Part shown: piece by piece, positions 37,175 through 48,246 of the stretch
Numbering within the stretch: the stretch's first letter is position 1
Layout of the letters: every line of letters starts with the position of its first letter
Source: Rhizoclosmatium globosum
Taxonomy: Eukaryota > Chytridiomycota > Chytridiomycetes > Chytridiales > Chytriomycetaceae
DNA length: 64,000 nucleotides
Reading direction: 5' to 3'
Assembly (NCBI GenBank): GCA_002104985.1
Contig: MCGO01000006.1
Span: 310,001 to 374,000, forward strand
Translations under genes and position numbers: made by a program
The notes under the pieces: model-generated
Database searches by the model: none
What the model was told of the DNA's origin: nothing
Seen by the model: the letters and a program-made list of their open reading frames with translations, nothing else

Positions 37175-37224
37175 GAGACAGTCTGAGAATCTGACCCAGT
37201 TCCGGCAATTCCAACCCACCCAAA
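37175..37224 (+). repeat. Left terminal inverted repeat
   Basis: Starts GAGACAGTCTGAGAATCTGA and ends CCCACCCAAA. It pairs with 39617-39666 with three mismatches. It carries the motif CTGACCCA; in the right copy this occurs twice. Confidence 0.8.
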
Positions 37225-37280
37225 CTTGTCATAATTCAAAACCCTTTACTCCAACAAATCTTATCTTTTTAATAAACAAA

Positions 37281-38890
37281 ATGAATCAAAGGAAATTCAA
37301 GATACCCGCTTCCCAACAAGCCAGCATTACAGCAAGTTTGGCACAAAAGGATGGGCGGGGCTATACCGTGGCAGTGGTGGCGGGAGTGGGAGGCAAACTT
37401 ATGTTGATGTGTTTTTTGTCAAAACCAACACTTTTGCAACTTGCTGTAAGAGGAGAGCCATATTTGCTGATGTAACCAACTTGGCAACACAATCCATTCC
37501 AATCTGCAAAGCTACTCTAAACATTGCGGTAAAGCACAACATTAGCGAGGAGGCTGCAAGATCTATTTATAAACGAATGGAGAAGAACGGCGGAAACTCC
37601 CATGGCAATTGGCGCTTCACTGATGAAGAAGAGGATGTGCTCCTCAGGTTTTAGGAGACTGCATCAATATGCCACTGTCCTTTGGCCCAGGCAGACGTAA
37701 TCAGATTGATATCAAGATACTATGAGGAAAAGTACCCAGGTTCAGGATGGACAGCAGAGAAATGGTATGACAGGTTTGCCTCTCGCCAATTGGGTCAAGG
37801 CAGGCGTCCTATTTGACAAGCAGGATGATATCACGGCTGTCAAACAACTAGCTATGCTGTGTCCCCAACAACATCTGCCATTGAAAGCAGACAGATCCAC
37901 ACAGTGTGCGTAAGTGCTTGAACGAATGGTGGCTCATAAACTGACAAAACAACAGCATACTTGTGACCTTCCTCAAGCATGAACTCTATACTTTATACCA
38001 ATCCTTAACTTCGTCTAAGAAAAAGAACTTGATTCTATGTGACTTGATTTCATCACTGGAGTTGTCAAAGATCAGATTCGACAACGAACTACAAAACCAA
38101 TCAGCGTAGCAAGAACAGATCCACTTACCATAGGCAACGTTTCTACATGGGTTGCAAAGTTTGAGGCATGGATGGTGGCTGGCAGCCACAGCTCGCCAAA
38201 CTTGATCAACATTGATGAAATGAGAGTTAAACTTGCAAACAACTCCTCTGCCTCCAAAGCAATAGCCAGTACATCTGTTGCTCGTCCAGGCAAAGTAACT
38301 GGATCCAGAAGCAAGTTTGCGAGCTTCATTCCATTTGTGACTGCCTCAGGAGAGAGGATACTTAATGTATCTGACTTGATTTTTGCTAATTTGAAGGCCA
38401 CCTGCAGAACTGTACCTTGCATAGTATGGGGGCAGAGCTAGTGCCTATTGCATTGGAAGCCTGCAACCTAATAACTCCAGAAATGATTAAATCTGCATTT
38501 GAAAGGACAGGTATTTATCCGTGGAAAAAGGAGATCATTATCAAAAATGCAACCATCAACATGGCCAACCCCTCAACTTTTCCACCGCACCTTCACCCTG
38601 CTGCCACTCAGTTTGTTGAAGTCTTGAAGTCAATGTCAACAGGATCTGCAGTAAACAAGGTGGCGGTGAATGCGAAGAAGCTCGTGAATTGGATAAGGTG
38701 TACTCCTTCAAAGATCTCCTCCAGGAGCAACAAGAAGCTTTGGAGGCAGCAGATACAAAACGAAAATCGAAAGAAGATGCTAAATTGAATTGCAAGCGTG
38801 CAAAAACAGCAAAGAAAGCGGAGGTTGAGACGTTGAATGCAGCAAAGCAATGTCAAGCTGAAACAGAAAATGGACGCTGCAGCGCCATGT
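37281..38890 (+). pseudogene. Transposase pseudogene (DDE type)
   Basis: Fragments of one protein appear in order but in several frames and with stops. First an N-terminal part starting MNQRKFKIPASQQASITASL, then a helix-turn-helix-like piece NISEEAARSIYKRME and RFTDEEEDVLLRF, then SRYYEEKYPGSGWTAEKWYD, which resembles the DNA-binding part of pogo/IS630-like transposases. From 38050 on comes TWVAKFEAWMVAGSHSSPNL with INIDEMRVK, a likely first catalytic Asp, and FIPFVTASGERILNVSDLIF. It then jumps to EACNLITPEMIKSAFERTGI and YPWKKEII, which belong near the end of such proteins. The part that should carry the second and third acidic residues is absent, so an internal deletion is likely. The element cannot move by itself. 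Confidence 0.7.
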
Positions 38891-39616
38891 AGAGGTCAAG
38901 TCCCTCTTGGCTCAACTGCAGCATTTGTAATGGATATCGTTTTTGTTCTGTACACAAGTGCATGGGATGTCAGGGGATCTGACAGAGGGAGGGTTGCAGA
39001 CTTCTCTTTTATTCTTTGTTTATTTATTTGTTTATTATCCGGTGGCTGTGTGGAAGAAGCACCGGAAGGGGAAAATGTAAAAATAGAAACTACCTTGTGA
39101 ACAACGCAGTGTGCAAACGGGCTTTGTTGGTGGGGGGCGTCTGGAAAAGGACAGGATGCCATCCGACATACTTGAGCGAGGTGGCCTAGGTACGTTTCTC
39201 TCCCTTTTGAGAGTAGTGTCGAATGTGGGCTTGGACCTACTGGACGGACTGTGGGAACGAGGGGACTTCCACTGGGCGTCAGAGATGAGGGAATCAGCGA
39301 TAAGGTGATGTTTTCCTATTTTATGTATGAGTGAGATACTATTGACTACATGCTAGGTACTGTTACGTCGGACATGGACAACCTGATGTGCTTGGCGACG
39401 GCTGAGCCGGTATCCTGGTCACAGGGACAAGACGCTTTTGATGAGCATGTTGCAAGCCATTCTGGTGTTGATGAAAACTGACATTCTACTACTGTCTGCG
39501 ACTTCTCTTTTGTTTGATCTTCTCAGCAACTATAACAAACAATAAAATAGTCTCTTTTATTAGTTCTGAAGGGGATGGTGGCAGTGGTAGGCCTTCTAGC
39601 CTCCAGTTTGTGTTTT

Positions 39617-39666
39617 TTTGGGTGGGTCAGAATTGCCAGAACTGGGTCAGATTCTCAGACTGTCTC
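39617..39666 (-). repeat. Right terminal inverted repeat
   Basis: Reverse complement of the left repeat with three differences. Followed directly by ATG, the same three bases that precede the left repeat. Confidence 0.8.
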
Positions 39667-39669
39667 ATG

Positions 39670-40109
39670 GTTGCTCAGGTGTTTGTTTTACAAACATAAC
39701 CTGTGCACCCTCTTGCACTAGTCTTGACACAGCGGGTCTCGCACAGTCCTTGATTGTTCAGCAGCATAGCAATACAGCTGTTATGGCATTATTTTGCTTC
39801 ATTCCCGAATACAGCTGTTCAATGGATCTGTCAAAGATCTGTGGAAAACCTTCCTGAACACTCCCAATATTCTTCTAATTTTGAGAGATGCACGTTTCAC
39901 ATAAGATAATAATCTGGCCTCTGATTGAAGCAGGTGGATATAGTCAAGGAATTGATGTGGTTAGAAGATGAAACAGTGGTGATACCTCCATGCAAACAGA
40001 GAGTGTATCCTGGAGAGATAATGGAGTACAATTGTAAATAGGTATGCTAGAGGTTATTTCATTTTCTGAATGTAATTTAACAGACCCAATAACAAAAAAA
40101 CAAAACACT
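39670..40109. other. Gene-poor stretch right of the transposon
   Basis: On the minus strand an open stretch around 39860-39670 reads as plausible protein (SRLVQEGAQVMFVKQTPEQP) up to the transposon edge, and appears to continue beyond the element at 37171 (IQPENPKDISLQLIVKAKAL) if one base is added at the junction. Around 39800 it is interrupted by a stop. I treat it as remnants of a gene and do not call a CDS. Confidence 0.35.
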
Positions 40110-40708
40110 CTAGGATAAGTTATCGCTACTCCTTTGTGAATTACTTATTTCTTGTTGAATACGTTGTGCGATATCAATGGCCTTCTCCCTCTTTATCTGG
40201 AATATAACCTTCCTATAAGAGTGCCCATCCAAATCAAGTGCAACAGTTTCATCTGGGGCGGCATAGAGATATAAGTCTGCCTTGCAACCGTCCCTGTGAT
40301 GATACACGGCTACAAAGTGGTCAGTTTGAGTTTGCTTTTGATTCATTCAACTCACCATCAGTCACGATGCCTGGAATGTTGCTACCGACTTTGATAACCC
40401 TGAATGTTTCTTGGGTTTCACTTGGGCGAACTCGGACGCCTTTGATTTGAGAGTAGAGGATGGGAACCTCTTGTCAGGGTGATCATCAGACCAATAACCA
40501 TATTGTTGAATGGAAGACTCACTGTCAGTTCATCGAGAGGAGCCTTTCTGAAGTGGAGGGTATGATTACGACAACATCCTTTTCAAATCTGATTTGTGGC
40601 ATTCCTAGGACTGTTAGTCAAGTGGTTGGTGCTGAATTCACCTCAGTTTTGTCATTGAATGCCAAGACCAACGTCTTCAAACTTGAAGCATACGTCCGGG
40701 TTTCATAA
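40110..40708 (-). CDS. Hypothetical protein, possibly decayed
   Basis: I do not recognise the family. The best-supported part is the last two exons: VPILYSQIKGVRVRPSETQE and TFRVIKVGSNIPGIVTD, then after a 45-base intron (about 40311-40355) VYHHRDGCKADLYLYAAPDE, LDLDGHSYRKVIFQIKREKA and a helical end (IDIAQRIQQEISNSQRSSDN). A further upstream piece reads MPQIRFEKDVVVIIPSTSER, and a possible start MKPGRMLQ lies at 40708. The junctions between the upstream pieces contain stops that no good intron removes. It lies in a gene-poor stretch next to transposon remains, so partial decay is possible. Confidence 0.4.
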
Positions 40709-41045
40709 TTCAATTATTCCAAGTTCATTATTTCATATCTTTCTGTGGATCCCCCATTAATTGCCGCGGACCTCAGGGAAAGTTTAACATCAACAAAAAT
40801 ATGCAGGCTCAAATGTTAAATTCAAAAAGATTTGGAATAATTGAATCATCAGGATTCCATTTGCTTGCTCTGATATACTTTTTGCATCTGCTCGTATTGT
40901 TATGATGTAGATTGCAAGTGTAATGACACTGGGCTTTGGTTTCAACAGTTTCAAAGCAAAGAGAGGGTCCTTGGGATTTCCGAAGGCTCAATGCTTGCCA
41001 GAGTTGGTTTTACGATCATGCATTAAGCACCCACTATTGCATCCG
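40709..41045. other. Intergenic stretch with a short repeat of the sequence at 37.1 kb
   Basis: The minus strand around 41013-40940 resembles that at 37171-37105. Both contain AGCC...CCCAAGGACxxTCTC and then ACTxxTTGxxAAxCCAAAGC, and read as xPxENPKDxxLxL if one base is added. No intact gene is visible. Confidence 0.4.
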
Positions 41046-41117
41046 TGTTGTATAGTGTAGTGGTTATCACCCTGGTTTTTGATACCAGTAACCCCGGTTC
41101 GAATCCGGGTACGACCT
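41046..41117 (+). tRNA. tRNA-Gln (anticodon UUG)
   Basis: 72 nt without intron. D arm GTG...CAC around TAGTGGTTAT, anticodon stem CTGGT/ACCAG with loop TTTTGAT, which gives anticodon TTG. T arm CCCGG/CCGGG with loop TTCGAAT. Acceptor stem TGTTGTA/TACGACC pairs at six positions (with one G-T) but position 1 (T) faces C at 72. Discriminator base T, as in eukaryotic tRNA-Gln. Confidence 0.85.
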
Positions 41118-41514
41118 TGTTTTGTTGGGATTCGAATGTAAATCATTACATCCAACGGGCACGATTTTTGTAACTTGGGATTCAGTATGGGTTACCTATT
41201 TTGAATATATGTCAAAAGTATATCCTCTGTGTTTCCATTTTGGTGCTATGGTGAAATTTATTTTTAAAGCACTCTGGGTTTCAACACTGTACACAGGTAA
41301 AGACCAATTTCACCGAAACTGTGGAAGAAATGAACAGCCATCTTTCTGTAGCGCACGCTGCTGCCTCTGCTATACTCAGTTTACATTCCATCATGTTTAA
41401 GTTCCAACAAGTCAATAACAGTCAGGGGTTTGGTTTATCAGTTCGTGCAACATGAACTGCGGACTGCGTACATTATTCCATTCAAAAGGCGCGTTTCCAC
41501 CTTGGCAAGAGAGC
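41118..41514. other. Spacer between tRNA-Gln and U1 snRNA
   Basis: About 400 bases without a supported gene. It should contain the snRNA promoter. No further RNA gene was found by eye. Confidence 0.4.
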
Positions 41515-41670
41515 ATACTTACCTGAGTCGGAGGTGCCGGTGATCAAGAAGGCCGGTTCTCCATGGATGGGTTTGGCCATTGCACACACGTTGCTCTCTT
41601 GCAACCCTCTCTTCCTCTGTCGCCAACACTACTGTAGCTTCTGTAGTTTCTTTGGTTTTATATCAATAGA
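41515..41670 (+). ncRNA. U1 spliceosomal snRNA
   Basis: The 5' end ATACTTACCTG is the U1 sequence that pairs with 5' splice sites. Stem-loop I follows with the loop GATCAAGAAGG (U1-70K site; the usual form is GATCACGAAGG). Then CCATTGCACAC matches the U1A-binding loop of stem II. A pyrimidine-rich stem III region and a T-rich Sm-like site (AGTTTCTTTGG) near 41643-41655 come next. The 3' end is estimated. Many introns in this window start GTAAGT, which pairs well with this RNA. Confidence 0.82.
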
Positions 41671-41919
41671 AAGTTGTTATAAAATCATAAATTGAAGTTT
41701 TAATTGATGAAAACCCAAATTAAACAATAAGTGACAAATGAAATAGTATATGCATAAGGTCCTAATGATCTTATCCAATGATTGCCACGCTCTATTTGCC
41801 AAAGGAAGTCCAGTTGAACATGTTTTATCAAACTTGACTAATTTTCGAAATGAGCAGTCATAAATAAGAAGCCCAGACTTCATTAACCCTCCGCAATAAC
41901 CGCAACAAAACAGCCCAAA

Positions 41920-42447
41920 ATGAAAGGTATCCTCGCTCTCGCTGTCCTGGCCTCTACAGCTTTAGCCATTGGAGGCCACAAACACTCAAAGCCATGCATG
42001 GCAGCTGAAGACAAGTTTTATGCAATCTTTACTTCCTGCAAAGTTGAAGACGCCAAGTTCTTCAAGACCCCATCCTTCGTCAACGATCAATCGGTGTGTA
42101 TGTGTTCTGTAACTAACGATGTAATCTTCAAGTCCACTCTCGAAGGATGCACTGGACCTACTGCAGGAAAAGATGACGCTCATATCGCGCAAGACGTTGC
42201 TGTCGTTCAGAAAGCTTGTCTTGCTTTTGTTTCTCCAGTTGTTTCTGGTACTGAGGCTCCAGTTGCCGCAGTTGCGTCTGTTACCATTGCAGCTCCAGTT
42301 GCAACTAGCTCTCGAACTAAGAGTGCAGCTTCTTCTGTGATACCAGTCGCGTCAGTAATTGTGTCCACAGCTGCTTCTGCAAAGTCTGGATCAATCACTA
42401 TCTATTACAGTGTTGTTGGAATTGCAATCATCACGATGTTTTTGTGA
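41920..42447 (+). CDS. Small secreted cysteine-rich protein, GPI-type C-terminus (copy 1)
   Basis: 175 residues in one exon. The signal peptide is MKGILALAVLASTALA. The mature part has six Cys in the pattern C-x14-C, then CxC (SVCMCS), then C and C (EGCTGPTAGKDDAHIA, VVQKACLAF). An Ala/Ser/Thr/Val-rich region and a C-terminal hydrophobic segment (YYSVVGIAIITMFL) follow, which fits a GPI-anchor signal. The layout recalls CFEM-like cell-surface proteins, but with six rather than eight Cys. Function unknown; the host surface or environment is the likely place. It has a paralogue at 42816. Confidence 0.75.
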   Translation: MKGILALAVLASTALAIGGHKHSKPCMAAEDKFYAIFTSCKVEDAKFFKTPSFVNDQSVCMCSVTNDVIFKSTLEGCTGPTAGKDDAHIAQDVAVVQKACLAFVSPVVSGTEAPVAAVASVTIAAPVATSSRTKSAASSVIPVASVIVSTAASAKSGSITIYYSVVGIAIITMFL

Positions 42448-42815
42448 TATCGAAGTGATATTCTGTTTTGTTAGAATAAATGTTATTTTATCAATCATTC
42501 TGAATGACATTCCTCGTGTAATACCTATAATGCAAGAGATAGATTTTAGTCTAGAAAACGATGTAAGACTGTGTAAAACGCATTACATGACGTATCTTGC
42601 ATGACTTACGTTAGAGATTACAGTCATAGGATTATGCGTCAAGCCATTCTGAGACTCATTAGCAAAATAACTCTCTTTGGCAGTGTTGAACTCTTCACGA
42701 CCATTTATTTCAACCAATTTGGAAATGAGAACAGCATAAAGAGAAGAATTGCCCCTAACGTCTCCACTTCACCGAATTACTCAAAAGCGTTAACGCGAAT
42801 CTCCTTACAGCCGTC
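42448..42815. other. Spacer between the two secreted-protein genes
   Basis: About 370 bases. No gene seen. The last 24 bases before 42816 are in frame with the second gene and code for a signal-peptide-like stretch that lacks an ATG. Confidence 0.4.
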
Positions 42816-43325
42816 ATGGCCTCAACTGTCCTCGCCGCTGGCCACAACCATTCCCAAGCGTGTATAGCCGCTGAAGACAACTTGATTGACATGCTCATTA
42901 CATGCGAAGTTAATCCAGACATTGAACTCGAAGGTGCTGTATTCACCACCGCTCAATCCACTTGTCTTTGCTCTGCCCCGAACAAGGTCATTATGCAATC
43001 CTCTTACGACAGTTGTACTGGCCCAAATGCTGGAAAAGACGATGCTCACGTTGCAGTTGACATTGCTCTTCTTCAGAAAACTTGCGCAGCTGCAGTTTCA
43101 ACCACGACATCCCGTGCTACAACATTTGCTGCAACCTACACTGCTACGATTAATGCCACTGCTGTGAAAGCCATAGTTGCTCCAATTTCGATCGTTACTC
43201 AAGCCGCAAGTGATGTTTTGGTCGCTTCTAGTATTCCAACAACTAATGCAAACTTGTATTCTGGTGCTTTGCAATTAGTCTCCAATTTGATTACCGTCGT
43301 TGCAATTGCTATGGCCTTCGTGTAA
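42816..43325 (+). CDS. Small secreted cysteine-rich protein (copy 2), start codon doubtful
   Basis: Paralogue of the gene at 41920 with the same six Cys, for example AEDNLIDMLITCEV, TCLCSAPNKV, DSCTGPNAGKDDAHVAVDIA and LLQKTCAA, followed by a Thr/Ala-rich part and a C-terminal hydrophobic segment (LQLVSNLITVVAIAMAFV). The first ATG (MASTVLAAGHNH) leaves only half of a signal peptide. The in-frame sequence upstream (NANLLTAV) aligns with the signal peptide of copy 1 but has no ATG. Either the start was lost or it lies in a 5' exon. Confidence 0.65.
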   Translation: MASTVLAAGHNHSQACIAAEDNLIDMLITCEVNPDIELEGAVFTTAQSTCLCSAPNKVIMQSSYDSCTGPNAGKDDAHVAVDIALLQKTCAAAVSTTTSRATTFAATYTATINATAVKAIVAPISIVTQAASDVLVASSIPTTNANLYSGALQLVSNLITVVAIAMAFV

Positions 43326-43502
43326 ATTTTGAAGGCATACTTTTTCGTATTTTACAATGTACTCTTCTGGAGCCTTGAAATAAAAACAAGAAATAACAAT
43401 ATTTGCGGTCGCTATGAGACAATATACGCACGGGTATTTGGATTCGTTGCACTTTCTATTATTATTATTTTTAATAATGTACTAAAGCCCAGAGGCAACA
43501 GT

Positions 43503-43584
43503 GGGCGAATGGCCGAGTGGTCCAAGGCGATGCGTTTAGGCCGCATTCTAGAAATAGGCGTGGGTTCAAACCCCACTTCGCTCA
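43503..43584 (+). tRNA. tRNA-Leu (anticodon UAG)
   Basis: 82 nt class II tRNA without intron. Acceptor GGGCGAA/TTCGCTC, D arm GCC...GGC, anticodon stem ATGCG/CGCAT with loop TTTAGGC (anticodon TAG), a long variable arm, T arm GTGGG/CCCAC with loop TTCAAAC, discriminator A. Confidence 0.93.
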
Positions 43585-43877
43585 CATTTACTGTTTTAAA
43601 CAGTTATCATTTTCACTCAACCTGCCTCATCAAATCTAAAAGAATAGAGACTATGAATTATATTGGATCAAATCTGGAGTAAGTATTGAGGACTATGAAT
43701 TATATTGAATTTTCGAAGTTTCCGATACCCCGCAAACCGATTTCTGTGTTTTGAAACTTTCAGAATCCCATTAAATTATACTCTATTATCCCTGTACAAG
43801 GTTTGGAGCAAATCGACAAGTCCACCAAGTTTCTTTTTGAAGATTGGCTTTATTCATCATATCTCTGAGACAACATC

Positions 43878-45069
<1,192 letters not shown>

Positions 45070-45152
45070 TTGACCACTGATTCCTTCATCCAACATCCAC
45101 CATCAAATAAAATATCGCATACCAAGAAAGTGCTGTTTTATTACCATCGTGC

Positions 45153-46924
45153 TCACTGCTGTCCCTTATTTCCCTGTTTTGGATCGTTCCCCATATTCAT
45201 TGTGGTTGGCGACCCCAAATTCATGTTCGTAGGCGAATTAGTTCCCATATTTATAGGCGTGGAGCCAATGGCGGGCGACATATTAAACTGCAAGAACTGT
45301 GAGGGATCCAAGTCCCGGAAGTTTTGATATGACGATGGGTTTGATATCGGATGATGCTGCGAAAAGAATGGAGTCTGGTTAAAGTTCATTGTCGGTATAA
45401 AGGAGATTCCAGCAGAAGAAGGGTTAGGTTGGTTTCCTTGTTGAGACTGATGGGCAAACATCTGAGTTTGTTGATGTGATGGAGCCGGTGCCGTGTGAGA
45501 CGAGATCGATTGATTCGGAATAGACGAAGTGGTAGGTTCCTGTCTTGTAGCTTCAACAGTTGGTGGTAAATCGTCTGCATCCATGTCATCATCTTCATCA
45601 TCACCGTCCAAATCATCATCGTCATATTTTGACAAACGTCTCCCGGAACTAGAGAGCGGCGCTGCAATATCTGAGCTAATAGTCTCCGTTGATCCAGTCG
45701 CAGGCGCAATGTTGGCTTCGAGGCTCACAGATGACCCAGTCTTCATTTTCTTTGCTGAATCTTCCTGCTTTCCAGCTCTTTTTCTAGCCTGAATAAATTC
45801 AAATTGCTGAGGCACGTAATTCTTGCACAGATTCGCATTTGGGAGCTCTTGAATGCATTTGATTACGATTCCCTGCGAGAACCCAAAATATTCAGGCCCT
45901 GAGAGACCACTCGAATGATCCTTATTTCTCAATGCATACGCCGCTGGAAGAAAGTATGCCTTAGGCTAAGTTGTTGAGGAAGAGAAAGTACCTTTGAAGA
46001 ACGGCGACCAAGCTCCAGTCAATGAAATAGCGGAAATAGCTTTATCTGGACAGTCTTCAGGCGTCACAACAAACCTTCCAATGAATCGATTAAACACCCT
46101 TAACACCCAAAAATAAACTTACTTCGGAGCGTCACCTCCATCCTGAACTTCACACGTATAATTCACAACCTTCTCAGGATCAAGAATACTCATAAAACTA
46201 CGAACGCTTTTGAACCCCACAGGATAAATGTATCGTTCAGTGTGATAAGCAGGTCGATCAAACACAACCTCGCCCAACGCAACGATAGTCATAACTCCTG
46301 TTGTGAGCGGGAGTATGGGTCTACCCGAATCGTCCATGTCGTACTTTTGGATACGAATCGTCTTTGAGACGACAGGTCGACGTTTCCGTGATTCTTTGCC
46401 CTCCTTTCCATCCTTCCCTTCTTTTTTGATACTTGGTACATTTGATGTAGGGGCGATCGGAGTCGATGTGACTGTGGCTGAAGATTGAACAGGGGGTTGA
46501 CTGATGGCGAACAGTTAGCTTATCCTCAACTCATGAAAGATTCTTTACCAGCGGAGATTGAGTCATCCGAGTCACTTATGCAATCAGGATCAGCTGCAGG
46601 ATTGATCGCCTTCCTAACTTTGAAAGCGAGGACGCTGTGTGTTTTCATAATCAGTCCAAGGCTCCAAGCCACCCAAACCAGTCAACTCACTCTCGCTCTT
46701 TCTCAAGCTGAAGTATTCGAGTCTTAAACTTCCATAGTTTTGACGCTAGAAATTCGTTTTCCTGTGGGAATGTTGGAACTCCTCTGATGTGAATTGTAGA
46801 CAGTCAGACTTACTTCAAGAACCTACATTCAGCCTCTGTTAGTCGCTTAGTCTTTGCATTTGCTCTACATTACCTCACGCAGTTTCCTTTTGATGGCTTT
46901 GTACTTCTCGAGTGGAACGGACAT
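45153..46924 (-). CDS. FYR-domain nuclear protein (TBRG1-like)
   Basis: The N-terminus (MSVPLEKYKAIKRKLREV, LASKLWKFKTRILQLEKERE) is a coiled coil. A basic Ser/Lys-rich linker follows. FYRN is seen in MTIVALGEVVFDRPAYHTER with YIYPVGFKSVRSFMSI. FYRC is seen in VVTPEDCPDKAISAISLTGA and the following YFGFSQGIVIKCIQELPN. The tail is acidic (DDDDLDGDDEDDDMDADDLP) and then Gln/Asn/Pro-rich. FYRN-FYRC pairs occur in chromatin proteins such as MLL and in TBRG1; TBRG1 has this same coiled-coil plus FYR order. A chromatin or transcription role is inferred. About five exons. Confidence 0.75.
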
Positions 46925-47072
46925 GTGTGACGATTTTCAGAAAAGTTCTAATTTGTTACTGTATATTCCTGATATTATTCACAGTCCATTTATTGGCATT
47001 CCATATTCACAATTATCTGCGTAAGATACAAAGAGCAAACAGAGAATCTAACAATGATGTACAAAAGCCATC

Positions 47073-48246
47073 TTACAACTTGTTGAAAGAGGCAACGTCG
47101 ACGGACTGAACGTAGTCCTCGAAGGCAGTGATCTGGTCAGACAAGTCATCAACTCCGACCTTGTCGTCCTCAACGACGGCAGTGATCTGGAGCTTCTTGA
47201 TACCGTAACCGATAGCAACCAACTTGGAGGTACCCCAAACGAGACCCTCCAAAACAATGGCACGGACGGACTCCTCCATAGCCTTCATGTCAGTCTCATC
47301 GTCCCATGGCTTGATGTCCAAGATGACCATAGACTTGGCAACTGGCTTTGGCTCTAAAAGAAAATTGATCAGATTACAGTTGAGTGGGAAAAGAAAGCAG
47401 AGAGGAAGGGAAGAGGGAGGTTTGCCATGGGTCAGTTAAAATTGAAATTAGGTAGCTCAAAGGTGATATAATCTTGAAAGCCATGCCTCAAAACGAAACA
47501 TGGCCTTTTAGACAAATGCCAGTATCATCAGTCCCAGTGAGCACAACTCGGAGAATTTGAAATTGGAAGTGTGAGACAACAGGATGGGGAAATAAAATAC
47601 TCACTGGCAGCCTTCTTGGCGTTGTACTCAGCAAGACGCTGGGCAACAAGAGCAGCCTTCTCAGCATCCTCCTCCTCATCGTCAGAAGCGAAGAGGTCAA
47701 AGTCCTCCTCGTCAGCCTTGGCAGCTGGAGCTGGAGCAGCCTTCTTGGCTGGGGAAGCAGAGCGGGAAGCTGGCTTGGCAGCAGCAACGGTAGCTGGTCC
47801 GTAAGCAGAGGCAGCCTTCTTGACTCCTGGGAACTTGGCAGTCTTTCCACCACGGGCAGAGATGTGGTTGTACCAACGGGCAACGTGTGGGAACTTGCCA
47901 GCGGCGACTGGGGCCTTGATGGCCTCGAAGACGGCAATGTCGGCCTGGGTGGCGACGTATCTAGAAGTTTTGATTGTTAGCTTTTGTGGATTTCACAAAA
48001 CAATGGATATGTGACAGGAGAGTGGAGGGAATGGGGGGAGTGATCAGGAGCGCCTTGCGGCATTGTGGTTTAATCTAACGCGGGGTCTTAAGCCGATCAT
48101 AAACACGGACCAATTTTGCTTCATCATTTGAACTGTTGCGAGAGAGGACATGGATTGAAAACGTACCCATCGATGTAGGAGTGCTCCTCAAGGAAGTTGT
48201 TCAAGACGGCAAGGCCGGAGTCGTTGTCGAGGTGTTCGAAGCCCAT
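47073..48246 (-). CDS. EFB1: Translation elongation factor 1-beta (eEF1B-beta)
   Basis: eEF1B-beta is the GDP/GTP exchange factor for eEF1A. The start [20 protein letters not shown] at 48246 is followed, after a long intron, by [18 protein letters not shown] and [13 protein letters not shown], a GST-C-like N-terminal domain. A linker rich in Ala/Pro/Lys and the acidic patch [18 protein letters not shown] follow. The catalytic GEF domain starts [20 protein letters not shown] and has [20 protein letters not shown] and the end [10 protein letters not shown]. Codon use is strongly biased to C-ending codons, as expected for a highly expressed gene. Introns are longer than usual here (about 200 bases). 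Confidence 0.94.

Larger units (their letters stand above)
37172..39669. mobile_element. Decayed DNA transposon with 50-base terminal inverted repeats
   Basis: Near-identical inverted repeats lie at 37175-37224 and 39617-39666 (about 47 of 50 positions match). The outer end reads GAGACAGTCTGAGAATCTGA. Both sides are flanked by ATG (37172-37174 and 39667-39669), consistent with a three-base target-site duplication. The inside holds a broken transposase on the + strand and about 700 bases of non-coding sequence. Three-base duplications are typical of PIF/Harbinger-like and some other superfamilies, while the transposase remnants look more like the IS630/pogo DDE group; the family is therefore not assigned. 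Confidence 0.75.

Noticed and set aside
40809..40991. 60-residue minus-strand open frame with Cys/His residues
   Set aside because: The Cys/His pattern comes from a different frame than the one shared with 37.1 kb; likely chance.
36925..43584. CRISPR array or prophage in the gene-poor stretch
   Set aside because: No regularly spaced repeats or phage-type genes; the sequence is eukaryotic with tRNAs, U1 and a eukaryotic DNA transposon.
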